This document shows, piece by piece, positions 54,601 to 63,850 of a DNA stretch of 64,000 bases. A program made the position numbers and the translations under genes. Below the pieces are notes generated by a model. It was not told the DNA's origin. It was given only the letters and a program-made list of their open reading frames with translations, and did no database searches. The DNA is from Asterias rubens. Its lineage: Eukaryota; Echinodermata; Asteroidea; Forcipulatida; Asteriidae. Position 1 is the first letter of the stretch. The number at the start of each line of letters is the position of its first letter. The stretch spans positions 20,721,828-20,785,827 of the forward strand of contig NC_047065.1 of assembly GCF_902459465.1 (NCBI RefSeq). The letters are read 5' to 3'.

Positions 54601-54691
54601 GGAAGAGTGTGAAGTCTTAACCGAAAGGTGGACATCGGACGAGTGCCTAGAAGCCATTCTGAATTACTTCTCTAGTAAATCAAAGCTTTAA
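42754..54691 (+). CDS. ECI2: Enoyl-CoA delta isomerase 2 (acyl-CoA-binding + crotonase domains), ten exons, complete
   Basis: Moves double bonds of 3-enoyl-CoAs to the 2-trans position so that unsaturated fatty acids can enter beta-oxidation. Exons: 42754-42791, 45008-45176, 45458-45556, 46327-46521, 47940-48012, 48687-48789, 49610-49730, 51044-51133, 52964-53107, 54536-54691; all GT-AG, phases consistent, 395 residues (human about 394). Residues 1-33 ([31 protein letters not shown]) are Arg/Leu-rich and acid-free, like a mitochondrial presequence. An acyl-CoA-binding domain covers about 38-125 ([26 protein letters not shown]). The crotonase domain covers about 140-380: [42 protein letters not shown], and [18 protein letters not shown] with catalytic E281. 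The protein ends in SKL, a canonical peroxisomal signal, so dual targeting is likely. Introns are full of TTAA-bounded elements and SINEs. Confidence 0.96.
43290..43695. mobile_element. GGGCCCAATATCA-type repeat interrupted by a family D element
   Basis: Left CAGGGCCCAATATCAAGGCTC, right AGCAAAGAAATTGAGCCCAG; internal GAATCGGCGCTTACGG pairs with CGGCGCTTGCAG. The 132-bp family D element sits inside at 43416-43547. Confidence 0.75.
43416..43547. mobile_element. 132-bp palindromic element, family D, copy 2, with 8-bp target duplication
   Basis: Identical by eye to 10588-10719. It is flanked by TTTTAGAC at 43408-43415 and 43548-43555. Eight-base duplications are the hallmark of hAT-type transposition. 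No coding capacity. Confidence 0.9.
44083..44170. mobile_element. family D element, truncated
   Basis: GGATAACTTTCCGTATGGCC, then TTTTTACAAAAAGGGATATC and CATTGAGGTAAAT; the other half is missing. Confidence 0.75.
44236..44960. repeat. dispersed repeats in ECI2 intron 1
   Basis: 44236-44430 is a relative of the CCTGGGG-rich repeat at 12954-13340. 44760-44960 holds two copies of GGAAATGTCCTGAACCATTC separated by an AAGGGCACC-type repeat (GCCTTGGTGCCCTTG). The second copy ends right before the ECI2 exon 2 acceptor. Confidence 0.6.
45595..46190. repeat. diverged 116-bp repeat units (ECI2 intron 3)
   Basis: CACAGTCAACCCTCCTACTG and its variants recur at about 45650, 45917, 46036 and 46154, spaced near 118 bp where adjacent. 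The unit is homologous to the 1-755 array. 45728-45900 is a different insert, with an imperfect inverted pair TCATAGACCTTTTCGCAAAT and ATTTGCGAAAAGGTCTATGG. Confidence 0.8.
46655..47028. mobile_element. TTAA-bounded element, family B (ECI2 intron 4)
   Basis: TTAAAGCCATTATACACTTTTGG to ACCGAAAGGGTCCAATGGCTTTAA. Confidence 0.87.
47463..47820. mobile_element. TTAA-bounded fold-back element, family A (ECI2 intron 4)
   Basis: TTAAAGACACTGGACACTATTGG to ATTAGTGTCCACTGCCTTGAA, all internal landmarks present. Confidence 0.87.
48222..48515 (-). mobile_element. tRNA-derived SINE, apparently full length (ECI2 intron 5)
   Basis: On the minus strand: tRNA-like head TCATGGCCGAGTGGATAAGAGC, body with CACCCAGGGGTAAATGGG, then GAAGCGCTTTGAGATGCCC, GCGCTATAAAAAACTGGTTA and an ATT microsatellite tail. 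A (TCAA)n run follows at 48570-48600. The body is shared with the SINE at 49790. Confidence 0.85.
48831..48860. repeat. poly-G run
   Basis: About 25 consecutive G shortly after the ECI2 exon 6 donor. Confidence 0.95.
48898..49500. mobile_element. family A element interrupted by a second family A element
   Basis: The outer copy runs from AATTGTCAAAGACCAGTAATC, is interrupted at GCGTTACTTAA, resumes at 49379 with TTAAGAGGGAGTCATTTCTC, and ends near CCAATACTGTCCAGTGCC at 49494. Confidence 0.88.
49007..49382. mobile_element. nested family A element with TTAA duplication
   Basis: TTAA 49007-49010, AGGGAAGGTACACGTTTGG...CAAACGTGTACCGTCCCT, TTAA 49379-49382. Removing the insert and one TTAA restores the outer copy's ACGTTACTTNAGAGGGAG order. 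Confidence 0.9.
49790..50020 (+). mobile_element. tRNA-derived SINE head and body (ECI2 intron 7)
   Basis: GCCATGGTCAAGTTGTTAGGAG as a diverged A box, GGTTTGAATCCC as B box, then CCACCCAGGGGTATAAATGGG, as in the SINE at 48222. Its 3' end runs into the 27-bp array. Confidence 0.8.
50021..50450. repeat. 27-bp minisatellite, 16 copies
   Basis: The unit GACCAGGTCACTAATGTAAAG + CGCAGT is repeated 16 times with very few substitutions. Because 27 is divisible by 3, long frames stay open on both strands (DQVTNVKRS and its antisense); these are artefacts. The unit equals the 3' end of the preceding SINE. Confidence 0.97.
50455..50755. mobile_element. family E dispersed repeat (inverted relative of 25480-25795)
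   Basis: GGTCTCCTGACGATGACTAG, GACTCCGCGGCAGTACAG, GAAGTCTCCCGAACCTCC, GCAAGTAGATACACACATGG, GTTACCGCAAACC. Both relatives end in the same GTTTGCGGTAACACC motif. Confidence 0.8.
51134..52345. other. ECI2 intron 8; possible LINE tail and a short palindrome
   Basis: 51541-51560 is an ATT run followed by TTATTCGACCAATACAAGTT, resembling a LINE 3' end. 51887-51950 is a palindrome, GAAAGGTTTGCGGTAACAC...GTGTTACCACAAACCTTTC, a miniature of family E. The rest is unassigned. Confidence 0.5.
52350..52732. mobile_element. TTAA-bounded fold-back element, family A (ECI2 intron 8)
   Basis: TTAAAGGCAGTGGACACTATTG to CCAATTATGCACTGCCTTTAA. Confidence 0.88.
53134..53510. mobile_element. TTAA-bounded fold-back element, family A (ECI2 intron 9)
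   Basis: TTAAAGGCAGTGGACACTATTGG at the left, inserted 26 bp after the exon 9 donor; CCAATAGTGTCCACTGTG at the right. Confidence 0.88.
53550..53830. repeat. dispersed repeat, inverted relative of 21150-21510
   Basis: GCTATTCCTATTGGTGGAGAG, GGGCGTGACACGTGAGTTT, AGACAGTTTCTTCATTCC and TGGAGGGGTGTTGTGTTGAA match the reverse complement of the earlier copy in order. Confidence 0.7.
53930..54056. mobile_element. fold-back element, GGTTTTCAACTAGT type
   Basis: Arms GGTTTTCAACTAGTTGTTTAAAC...GGTTCTTGATAATTTACC and GGTAAAATTATCAAGAACCAG...GGTTTAAACCACTAGTTGAAAACC, about 55 bp each, around TCGACTTCGTC. Confidence 0.88.
54275..54362 (-). mobile_element. tRNA-like SINE head (ECI2 intron 9)
   Basis: Minus strand: TGGTCTAGTTGGTAAGACACTGC as A box, then GTGTTCAAGTCCGACC as B box. 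Acceptor stem not paired. Confidence 0.7.
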
Positions 54692-54768
54692 CCACCCACC
54701 ATTCAAGGCACTGTAAATATTGTTTGTCAGTGTAAAAAATATTTACTTCGTTTTGGCTTTAACGACCC

Positions 54769-55140
54769 AACGAGCCATTATTACACTTTCGGTACAGAAA
54801 AAAAAAAAGTAAAAAAATTTCCAAATAATTTACAGGGTTTACAGAAGGTAATAGTGAAAGACTTCTCTTGCAGTAATATTCCATGAAATGCTTTACTTTT
54901 TGAGGAAACATTAAAACAATATCAATTCTCGATAGCAAGAATTACGGATTTATTTGAAACACATGTCATGACGCGGCGAAACGTGCGGAAACACTAGTGG
55001 GTTTTCCCGTTATTTTCTCCTGACTCCGATGACCGATTGAGCCTAAATTTTCACAGGTTTGTTATTTTATATACAAGTTGTGATATACGAAGTGTGGGAC
55101 TTGGACAATGCTGTTTACCGAACGTGTATAATGGCTTTAA
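54769..55140. mobile_element. family B element just after ECI2
   Basis: Starts 78 bp after the ECI2 stop with GCCATTATTACACTTTCGGTAC and ends ACCGAACGTGTATAATGGCTTTAA; it is likely part of the ECI2 3' UTR or immediately beyond it. Confidence 0.85.
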
Positions 55141-55154
55141 GTCACTGGACAGAC

Positions 55155-55400
55155 CTGGGTCCAATTTCATAGAGCTGCTAAGCATAAAATTTTGCTTAGC
55201 ATGAAATGTTTGCCTTGATAAAAACAGGATTTCCCAACCAAATTTCTACGTGATTTTCAAGATAACCATACAACAGCTGATTACAGTAACTAGGAAATGC
55301 AACAAAATGGAAATTTGGTTGGTAATCCTGTTTTTACAGAGGAAGAAATTTTATGCTAAGCAAATTTTCGTGCTTAGCGGCTCTATGAAATTGGGCCCTG
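55155..55400. mobile_element. fold-back element, CCAATTTCATAGAGC type
   Basis: GGTCCAATTTCATAGAGCTGC...TTTTGCTTAGCA on the left; TGCTAAGCAAATTTTC...GCGGCTCTATGAAATTGGGCCC on the right. The centre is also self-complementary (AAAACAGGATTTCCCAACCA with TTGGTTGGTAATCCTGTTTT). Confidence 0.85.
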
Positions 55401-55543
55401 TTGTTGTCCATGTAAAATCATTGAAATCCACTACATACCACTTACAAGACTTGTGAGTTTGAAAACTTTACAACTCTTGTGTCTAGCTAGTTGAGCTTTC
55501 TCCGATGGCCATACATACATGTAATGGCACGAAGACAATAACA

Positions 55544-55822
55544 TTAAAGCCATTGGACACTCGGTAAACTGTATTGTCCAAAGGCCCACACTTTGTGTAT
55601 CACAACTTATATATTAAATAGTATACCTGTGAAAACATCGGTTATCGGAGTCGGGAGAAAATAAGGGGAAAACGTCATTATATGTCTTTAAAATAAATCC
55701 ATAATTCTTGATACATCGAGAATTGACAACTGTTTTAAAGTTTTAATTGTTTTAAAGTTTTTGTCAAAAAGTAAGGCTTTTCATGGAATAATATTTCAAG
55801 AGAAGTCTTTCACCATTACAGT
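55544..55822. mobile_element. family B element, 3'-truncated
   Basis: TTAAAGCCATTGGACACTCGG at the left. Internal deletion at the CCCACCCTTGTTTCCGC segment; stops at CTTTCACCATTACAG. Confidence 0.82.
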
Positions 55823-56690
55823 CAAATGACTGGGTTAAATTTAAAAAATAATTGACTAGAGCAGGATTCAAGTTCTTCTCTAGTCAATTGTTTTTTTTCC
55901 CCCAGGAAACTTGGAGTGTAATGTTACCTTTAAAGGAGCTTGACTGAGGTCATGAAACTTGGAATGAGAAACGTTATTTTAAATTTGCTCAAATGAATTA
56001 TTTAATTGTGGTTCGGTTGACATGAATAATAAATTTCTATTTACTGTTATTAAAGTAAAAAATATAATAAATGTATTGCATACTGTGTTCATTTGATGCC
56101 TCATTTGTTGGAATGTCTTAATTTCACTCGAATTCAATCAGACAAACAAAGAATCTAAAACCCTTGTTATTTTTTAGGGAGCATATTTTGATAAGGCCAA
56201 CATTACTCTGTCCTTGCGTCCTTGCTAAATGAAATTAGTAAGTCATCTAGGTGGATTTTAATACAACATACTTTTTAAAAACTCAAGTTTCATGCAGATG
56301 TTCTCAAGTCAGTTGCTTCTTTATGTAACAATTTTACACACTGTTTAAAGATCCATTCATTCTTAGACCCATTTGGTTGACGCCTTCTGTAGGGACGCGC
56401 ATGCCATTGAAACTATTTAATGGAGAAGCTATTATCACCAATGTAAACAGTGCCCTCTGTTGACGGGTATAAACATAGATATTGTAAAAGAAATAGTGCA
56501 TTTGAAAAGATTTTGGCCCACCAAATAACCAGCGAGAGAATAGCACCGTCAAGCATCACTACATACTGAACAAGAATTTGTCTAAGGGTGCCCCCCCCCC
56601 CTAAATAGTGAGAAAACAGAGGTTTGCAGACCCTTCAAAATATTCTATATAGACAAATTTAAAAAGAGCCCAGAAAAGGGATAGTGTACA
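55823..56690. other. no recognised feature
   Basis: AT-rich. A hairpin lies at 55851-55890 (ATTGACTAGAGCAGGATTC...CTAGTCAATTG) and AATAAA near 56027. No gene found. Confidence 0.45.
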
Positions 56691-56694
56691 TAAA

Positions 56695-57360
56695 CTGCTC
56701 ACAAAAAGTAAGGAAACTTTTTTCAATCCAGTATATTTGTTATTATTTAATACTCTCTTTGTATATGGTATATATCAATACAAAGCTGAGCTGTTCCTCT
56801 TTAAAATGATACCACATTTGCAATGATTACATGTTGCTGAACTTGGCTACACGAAAAACAGTGAGGCAAAGTCACAAATCAAATGTGCCAAAATTACCAT
56901 TATTTGTGCTGAATGGTCAATAGGTAATGATCAATAATCAAACTGATCAAGCTTTTCAGAACCATTAATGCGGTTTACTCAAAGATTTGCACAAGTGAGC
57001 TCACCAGTCACAATTAACCCTCACCTCATGAAAAACACCTTTATTGATGGGTCTTTGTAAGACGATATTCTACAGCCGATTGCAGTCCTTGGACCAAATG
57101 CCATCTTTCAAGATGACAACGCTCGCCCTCATCGAGCCCGACTGGTGACTGACTACCTGAACAATGTTGGGGTGCACCGGATGGATTGGCCCGCTAACAG
57201 TCCAGACCGGAATCCCATGGAACATCAGTGGGACCAGCTGCGTCAAGGGCGGAGAAATGTACAGACAGTGCTAGTATAAACAAAACGTGTTGCTGATGAG
57301 CTGCTTCAAATTGTAGTCCGGACATCTGACGTCACACTTCGAGGCTCGTGAATAAAGCGA
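56695..57360 (+). mobile_element. Tc1/mariner-type transposon remnant
   Basis: 57068-57290 encodes IAVLGPNAIFQDDNARPHRA, then RLVTDYLNNVGVHRMDWPA and NSPDRNPMEHQWDQLRQGRR. The DNARPHRA box (second catalytic Asp region) and the SPDxNPxEHxWD box (third catalytic position, E in DD34E) identify a Tc1-clade transposase. The N-terminal DNA-binding part and the first Asp were not found. CTCACAAAAAGTAAGGAAAC at 56700 may be the left terminus. Decayed and non-functional. Confidence 0.85.
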
Positions 57361-57444
57361 GAGAGGTCTCCAGCCTATAGGTCCCGTCTAATAATCACAT
57401 CACCTGAGTTCATATCACACACAGTCGAACACTACATACCAATG

Positions 57445-58229
57445 GGTGCGTTCAATTAGCTTCCCCGGGTCAACCCCGATCTGCCCCCGTCACGTTTGAA
57501 TAGCTTTGACGTCATTCCAGGGGATCACCAAGGTAAGCCCAAGTGCCCTGCTTGTGGAACGAATCACTTGGGGCTGGCCCTAGGTGCGTGACGTCACCAC
57601 GAGAGGATGAGTGATCGTTCGATTAGCTCTTGTCGGGGGCTCACACCCGGGTAGCCTCCTGGGTCGACCCCGGTCTGCCCCACCACGTTCGAATAGCTTT
57701 GACGTCATTCCAGGGGATCACCCGGGTAAGCCCAAATTGCCCTGCTTGAGGAACGGATCACTTGGGGCTGGCCCCAAGTACATGTCGTTACCACGAGAGG
57801 GGGTGATTGATCGTTCGATTAGCTCTTGTCAGGGGCTCACCCGAGTAGCTTCCCTGGGTCGACCACGTTCGAATATGCCCTGTTTGTGGAGCGGGTCTAT
57901 TGGGGCTGGCCCAGGTGCATGTCGTCACCACGAGAGGGGGTGAGTGATCGTTTGATTAGCTCTTGTCAGAGGCTCACCCGAGTAGCTCCCGTGTGTCGAC
58001 CCGGTCTGCCCCCGCCACGTTCGAATAGCTTTGACGTCATTCCAGGGGATCACCCGGGTAAGCCCCAAGTGCCCTGCTTGTGGAGCGGATCACTTGGGGT
58101 TGGCCCTATGTGCATGAAGTCACCACGAGAGGATGAATGATCGTTCGGTAAGCTCTTAGCAAGGGCTCACCCGAATAAGCATGGCAGGGCTAGGGTCGAC
58201 ACAGAGAAGCTAATCGAACACACCCTATA
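57445..58229. mobile_element. terminal-inverted-repeat element filled by a ~195-bp tandem repeat
   Basis: Left GGGTGCGTTCAATTAGCTTC, right GAAGCTAATCGAACACACCC. In between, GATCGTTCGATTAGCTCTTG recurs at about 57613, 57809, 57946 and 58140 (steps of 196, 137 and 194 bp). Each unit holds TTTGACGTCATTCCAGGGGA and CACCACGAGAGG. Open frames here follow the repeat period and are not genes. Confidence 0.82.
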
Positions 58230-58295
58230 TTAGTTACATGCGGGAACTGCAGTGTGCATAATACACACGTGGACGCGTAATGCAGACAGCCGAAA

Positions 58296-58390
58296 GTAAG
58301 CCTTCCATATAATGTGTTTGATTGGTCCAAGATTATGTTTGTCTGCTTCACCAACATCATCTCGGACCAATCAAAACACAGGCTTACGTC
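58296..58390. mobile_element. small fold-back element
   Basis: AAGTAAGCCT...TGTGTTTGATTGGTCC on the left, GGACCAATCAAAACACAGGCTTACG on the right. Confidence 0.75.
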
Positions 58391-58399
58391 ACTGCACGT

Positions 58400-60150
58400 T
58401 TAATCGGTGGCATCACTGTATCCAATGAAATCACTGGTTCTAAAAAGCACGTTGGGGACCAGTCTATACTTCAGTGGTTGAACCCTCAGTGGCATCTGTA
58501 GATTGTGTCTACCGTAAGATTGCAAAACGTGTTGATGACTTTATTGATTTAGTTTGATGCGCGAGGTTTCGGTTTCAGGCAATGTCAACGAAATCTTTAT
58601 TGTTCTAAAAAAATCACAACTAAAAGAGTCGTTAAAAACGACTCAAGGTTTATAAATAATTGTCCCTGTCCTAAATAACTTCTTAACCTTGCCATCTGGT
58701 GGCTTCTATGTGCAACCATTTGATATGATATGTTTGCTGGATATAAATACCGTCACATAAAATAATGTATGTTTAAAAAAAAAAAAAATATTCGCCAGCA
58801 AAAACACAAACAAACAAAACAAACATATTAATTCAAGCTCAAGTTGGAACTTCATGATAATTTCATTGATTGAAAATTTATCCTATTGCTAAAAATACTT
58901 TGTCGAGTTAAAAAAAACAATCCCTTATTAGCACAAACAAAATATAGAAGACTCTTCTATGGTCCCTTATTGCTCTCACACTGTGGCGAATGTGCTATAG
59001 CGAATGTGCTTACGAATGGAAATATTTGACAATCGATCAAACAGCCCAGGTTATTCCCCACCTACTTACGAAGAACGGTCAATTTAGAAGGTGCTTTCTA
59101 ATTTCAGCGTTTGTTGCGAAGGAGAGAATTCGCCGTCGATAAACCATTCAATGGTGATCCACAAAAGTATCACTTGAATCTGCGTGGTTTTCCTTTTTCC
59201 TGGTCGACTAAGACGGTCGGCCATTTTAGGAGTCAAATTTTTAACTCCCATGGAAGAGCTCATTTTTTAATGAGTATTGGATTGACCTCACAATGATGAC
59301 AATATAATGCTGCATGATATTGTCATCATTTTGGTGAGAAATTACATCTTTCTCAAAAACTACGTTACTTCAGAGGAAGTCGTTTCTCACAATGTTTTTA
59401 TGCTATCAACAGCTCTCCATTGCTCGTACCAAGTAAGGTTTTATGCTAATTATAGATTTTGAGTAATTAGCAAACGTGTGCCAGACCTCTCACATTATTT
59501 ATTTATCGTTATCTGCTAGTGTGTTATTAATAAATTAAAATAAGCAAGGTCAACCAAAGTAAAAAAAAAAGAAAGAAAAAAAAGTGGCCTTCCAAAATAA
59601 TGCCTGCTATTATAATATTCTTTGTAAAAAATACTGGCCAATGCTAGGGCAAGGGATAGGAAACACCTTGCCAAAGTTAAATTGCCTGCTGCTTCCGTTG
59701 CAAATGTGTGCTCTATATTATTATGTAACCAACATTCAATTCAAGTCAGTGTATTTTACAGTGTATATTTATTGTTCACATTTAATGCATCATTTATTTG
59801 TATTTATTGCATGCTGCTGATCTAGCCTTCTTTTTAGACACAAGTTAGTTTTTATAGTTTTAAATTGCAAAAAATGTATGTTGAGGGTTTCTTTTTAAAA
59901 GAAAACATTTTAATATTACCCAAAGGTTTATCCTTGGAGACAAGTGACCAGAAACAGGAGCATCTACACTAGCTTTATAGACCTTATCGCAAATACTCGG
60001 TACGTGTGTTGCAGGTGTTGAGTGAGGGGATTCTGGTCTAGCTAGCGCCCTAGTTTGATCAGATCCCTAAAAATAGACCAGCAGCCGATTTCACAAAACG
60101 CTCTAGGATTAATCCTATCTCGTGCCGTAACGAAGGGGCGCGTGGTTGGC
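58400..60150. other. mostly unassigned; fragments of known repeat families
   Basis: 58626-58645 is a GAGTCGTTAAAAACGACTC hairpin. 59130-59290 is a partial GGAACACGTTGCC-type element. 59325-59490 is the end of a family A element (AAACGTGTGCCAG). 60080-60125 has the AGGATTAATCCTATCTCG palindrome-repeat end. No exon recognised. Confidence 0.5.
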
Positions 60151-60409
60151 ACAGGAGGCGGTTCCCTCTGAAGTAATAACTTAGTTTTTGAGACAGAGGT
60201 AATTTCTCACTCGTTTCGGATGAAGTATTTTCTTATGCATCCAAAAGCACACAAAGTAAGCGCAAATGGTGTTTTTTTCTTTTCATTATTTTCTTGCAAC
60301 TTCGATGACCAATATTGAGCCCAAATTTGTTATTGTTATGCTTATGTTGGGACACACCAAGTGAGAATACTGGTCTTGGACTATTACCAAACTCGTCCAG
60401 TGCCTTTAA
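60150..60409. mobile_element. family A element, 5'-truncated
   Basis: From GCGGTTCCCTCTGAAGTAAT to CTCGTCCAGTGCCTTTAA. Confidence 0.78.
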
Positions 60410-60706
60410 CCACAGAAAACCATGAAAGGAGCAGATTGCCTGAATACTAATTAACATCACTATTGACAACCACGCTTACGATTGGTGTAAGGCACCTTTC
60501 ACCATCGCAGAAAACCGTGAAGATTGGTAGCGTTTGGCGTAGTTCTGAGGCGGCTGGGGGTACACGTTCACACGCTAAACTTGACTACTGTTTTGAGTCA
60601 GCTTGTGGATTGGAGGCACAAATTAATTCTAACCCTAACCCTAAAACTACTCTATACACAAATTGGTCAAACTTACAGTAATTTCTTTTTTAAAAAGGCA
60701 TGAGTC

Positions 60707-62962
60707 ATGTCTGTATATCTTATTATTTACATGGTGTTGCAAATACCTGTGGTTTACGGGAAACTCACGCCATGGTGTGGTGTGATTGACTATGCTTTGG
60801 TTGGCCGGAACTACACCACCATAAATGCCACCAAGAATCACAAGCTGTGTTACCAGGCCTGTCTGAAGGATTCACCCAGATGTAGATCTGCAAATTACCG
60901 GCCTAGAGATAAAGAATGTGACTTGAACTGTGCCTCACACTTTGATGTTTGTGCGGGTGGGGGATTGGTCGAGCAGCCGGGGTCTCGCTACACCTTTACG
61001 GCATCTGAGGTATTGATGTGATTTTTTGTTTTGTCAACAATATGTTTTGATAATTTTCGATACCTAGACCCTCTACTATCTTGTCGTGTACGTACACGCT
61101 AAGTTCAAACCGTGTACGTACACGATATATTCAAAAATAAGTAATCGAGTACGTACACTATAAGCGATACGTACACTAATAAGTTTATTTTTTAACTCAT
61201 TTGGTGGCAATACGCTTCCGTTCATCCTTGTGTATACTACCACTTGAACCATGGTAAAACCATGACATAACATTATAGAACCATGATAGAACCATGATAG
61301 AACCATACTAAATCATTATAGAACCACGATAAAACCATGAAAGAATCATGCTAGAACCACGTCAGAACTATGATAGAACCACGATAAAACCAAGATACAA
61401 CCATGATCATGGAACCAGGGGAACCCTTTTTGAGCCATGGTAAAATCATGATAGAAGCATACGATAGAACCATGGTAGTACCATGATAGAACCATGCTAA
61501 ACCACGATAGAATTATGGTAGAACCACGATAGAACCAAGATACAACCATGATATAACCATGAGAACCATGATTGACCCATGATAGAAGCATATATGATTT
61601 GAACCATGCTAGAACCATGATAGAACCACAATAGAACCTTGATAGAACCACTTGAACCATGATAGAACCATGATAGAACCATGATAGATCCAAGATAAAA
61701 CCATAATATAACCATAATAGAACCATGATATAGAACCATGATAGAACCATGATTTGAACCATGCTAGAACCATGATAGAACCATGCTAAAACCATGATAG
61801 AACGATGATTTGAACCATGCTAGAACCATGATAGAACCATGATAGAACCACGATAGAACCAAGATACAACCATGATATAACCATGAGAACCATGATTGAG
61901 CCATGATAGAAGCATATGATTTGAACCATGCTAGAACCATGATAGAACCACAATAGAACCATGATAGAACCATGCTAGAACCATGATAGAACCATGATCT
62001 GAACCACTTGAACCATGATAGAACCATGATAGAACCATGATAGATCCAAGATAAAACCATAATATAACCATAATAGAACCATGATATAGAACCATGATAG
62101 AACCATGATTTGAACCATGCTAGAACCATGAGAGAACCATGCTAAAACCATGATAGAACGATGATTTGAACCATGCTAGAACCATGATAGAACCATGATA
62201 GAACCACGATAGAACCAAGATACAACCATGATATAACCATGAGAACAATGATTGAGCCATGATAGAAGCATATGATTTGAACCATGCTAGAACCATGATA
62301 GAACCACAATAGAACCATGATAGAACCATGCTAGAACCATGATAGAACCATGATTTGAACCATGCTAGAACCATGATAGAACCATAATAGAACCTTGATA
62401 GAACCACTTGAACCATGATAGAACCATGATAGAACCATGATAGATCCAAGATAAAACCATAATATAACCATAATAGAACCATGATATAGAACCATGATAG
62501 AACCATGATTTGAACCATGCTAGAACCATGATAGAACCATGATAAAACCATGATAGAACCATACTAGAGTCATGATAGAACCATGATATAACCATAATAG
62601 AACCGATTGATAGAATCATGCACATCCATATAGATGTTTGATGTTCACTTCATAGATAGGCCTAAGCCGAGACATTTGATGACCTTGAAAAGCCTTCCTC
62701 ATTAAGCCGTTTACGGACCCATACCTGACTTCAACGTGACATTGCGAAAGGTTTTAACCAACCAACCAAGTGATAATGCGAAATGTTAATATTCTGGGTC
62801 GATTTCGCTCTTAAAACAAAAGGGGGAGGGGAAGGGTTCTTAACGGCGGCAAAAGGTCTACAATGTTAATTAAAACTATACTTTTTTTATTTATTATTTT
62901 TTAATGTTAGATGGGATGTGACACTCAGTTTGACTCAACCCATGCTTCATCTAATCCTCAAG
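60707..62962 (+). CDS. secreted PAN/Apple-domain protein, first two exons (3' part off window)
   Basis: Exon 1 is 60707-61009 (101 codons, phase 0, donor GTATTG) and exon 2 is 62911-62962 (phase 1 end, donor GTAAGC, acceptor AATGTTAG). Residues 1-18 (MSVYLIIYMVLQIPVVYG) form a signal peptide. The mature part has C24, then the PAN-type core C48-x3-C52-x6-C59 with SANY at 61-64, C71, C75 and C82; PAN domains bind proteins or sugars outside the cell. Exon 2 adds MGCDTQFDSTHASSNPQ. In marine invertebrates such domains often head fibrinogen- or lectin-type receptors, but what follows here is outside the window, so I give no symbol. An upstream non-coding exon is possible. Confidence 0.65.
61076..61180. 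repeat. GTACGTACAC palindrome cluster
   Basis: CGTGTACGTACACG occurs twice exactly (about 61084 and 61112), with two further variants GAGTACGTACACT and GATACGTACACT within 70 bp, inside intron 1 of the PAN gene. Confidence 0.88.
61235..62625. repeat. 11-bp minisatellite with higher-order repeats
   Basis: The base unit ATGATAGAACC (with variants CTAGAACC, ATATAACC and TTTGAACC) runs for about 1.39 kb in the PAN gene intron. Longer blocks recur: ATGATTGAGCCATGATAGAA is found at about 61892 and 62248 (about 356 bp apart), with a variant at 61568. Long minus-strand frames (MVLSWFYHGS repeats) are products of the repeat. Confidence 0.95.
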
Positions 62963-63200
62963 GTAAGCTTGATTAGCTATAGTTGTCCTTCAATAAATAA
63001 TTTACCAACTTAGCAAAATGCCCACTATACACACTTTATTTTGACCGTTTAGTCACAGAGCCGACCAAGGTTTTATTGCCAACTAAAGAACTTTATTGCC
63101 TGTAATTGTGGAGTGGTAACCAAACGTACACCTCCCTTGTGAATTGTAAGCTTTGGTAAATTCTACGTTATAAACAAACAATCTTACTTGGTATATTAGG
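62963..63200. other. no recognised feature (PAN gene intron 2)
   Basis: Unique AT-rich intronic sequence; possible remnant of a TTAA element end near 63120-63140 (CCAAACGTACACCTCCCTTG). Confidence 0.45.
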
Positions 63201-63436
63201 GAGGTTTAGATGCACGTTACGTGAGCAAAACGTGGACGTGAACGTCAAAAAATAATGCAAAACTCACGTTTTAAGCAAACGTGAAGTAACAATTTTTCAC
63301 ATCAGGTACGTATGTGCAGACGCCCTACGTGAGCATGAAATAAGCCCAAAGTTGTTACGTCCCCTTTAGAAATGACACACTTTTCTGAAGTTCACGTTCA
63401 CGTTTTTGCTGGCGTACGTGCAGCTAAATCTCCCTG
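63201..63436. mobile_element. terminal-inverted-repeat element, AGGGAGGTTTAGATGCACG type
   Basis: Left AGGGAGGTTTAGATGCACGT, right ACGTGCAGCTAAATCTCCCT; internal AACGTGAACGTC / GTTCACGTTCACG pairing. About 235 bp, non-coding. Confidence 0.82.
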
Positions 63437-63474
63437 TTAAAAGAAGCGCTACAGCTGTTGATAGTTAAAGGCAG

Positions 63475-63850
63475 TAAACACTATTGGTAATTACTCGAAA
63501 TAATTATCAGCATAAAACCTCACTTGATAACGAGTAATGGGGAGAGGTTGATGGTATAAAACATTGTGAGAAACGGCTCCCTCTGAAGTGACGTAGCTTT
63601 CGAGAAAGAAGTAATTTTCCACGAATTTGATTTCGAGACCTCAAGTTTAGAATTTTAGGTCTCGAAATGAAGCCTCTGAAAGCACACAACTTCGTGTGAC
63701 AGGGGTGTTTTTTCTTTCATAGTTATCTCGCAACTCCGACGACCAATCGAGCGCAAATTTTCACAGGTTTGTTATTTTATGCATATGTTGAGATACACCA
63801 AGTGAGAAGACTGGTTTTTGACAGTTATCAATAGTGTACATTGTCTTTAA
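63475..63850. mobile_element. TTAA-bounded fold-back element, family A (PAN gene intron 2)
   Basis: TTAAAGGCAGTAAACACTATTGG to CAATAGTGTACATTGTCTTTAA, full length. Confidence 0.88.

Noticed and set aside
57611..58140. Overlapping plus-strand frames of about 105 codons rich in Gly, Pro and Arg
   Set aside because: They repeat with the ~195-bp tandem unit and contain no recognisable domain.
60625..60646. Interstitial telomere repeat (TAACCCTAACCC)
   Set aside because: Only two to three copies; too short to be meaningful.
61346..62625. Several long minus-strand frames rich in Trp, Phe, His and Met (SWFYHGS repeats)
   Set aside because: They follow the 11-bp tandem repeat period; no splice context, no domain, and the composition is set by the repeat.
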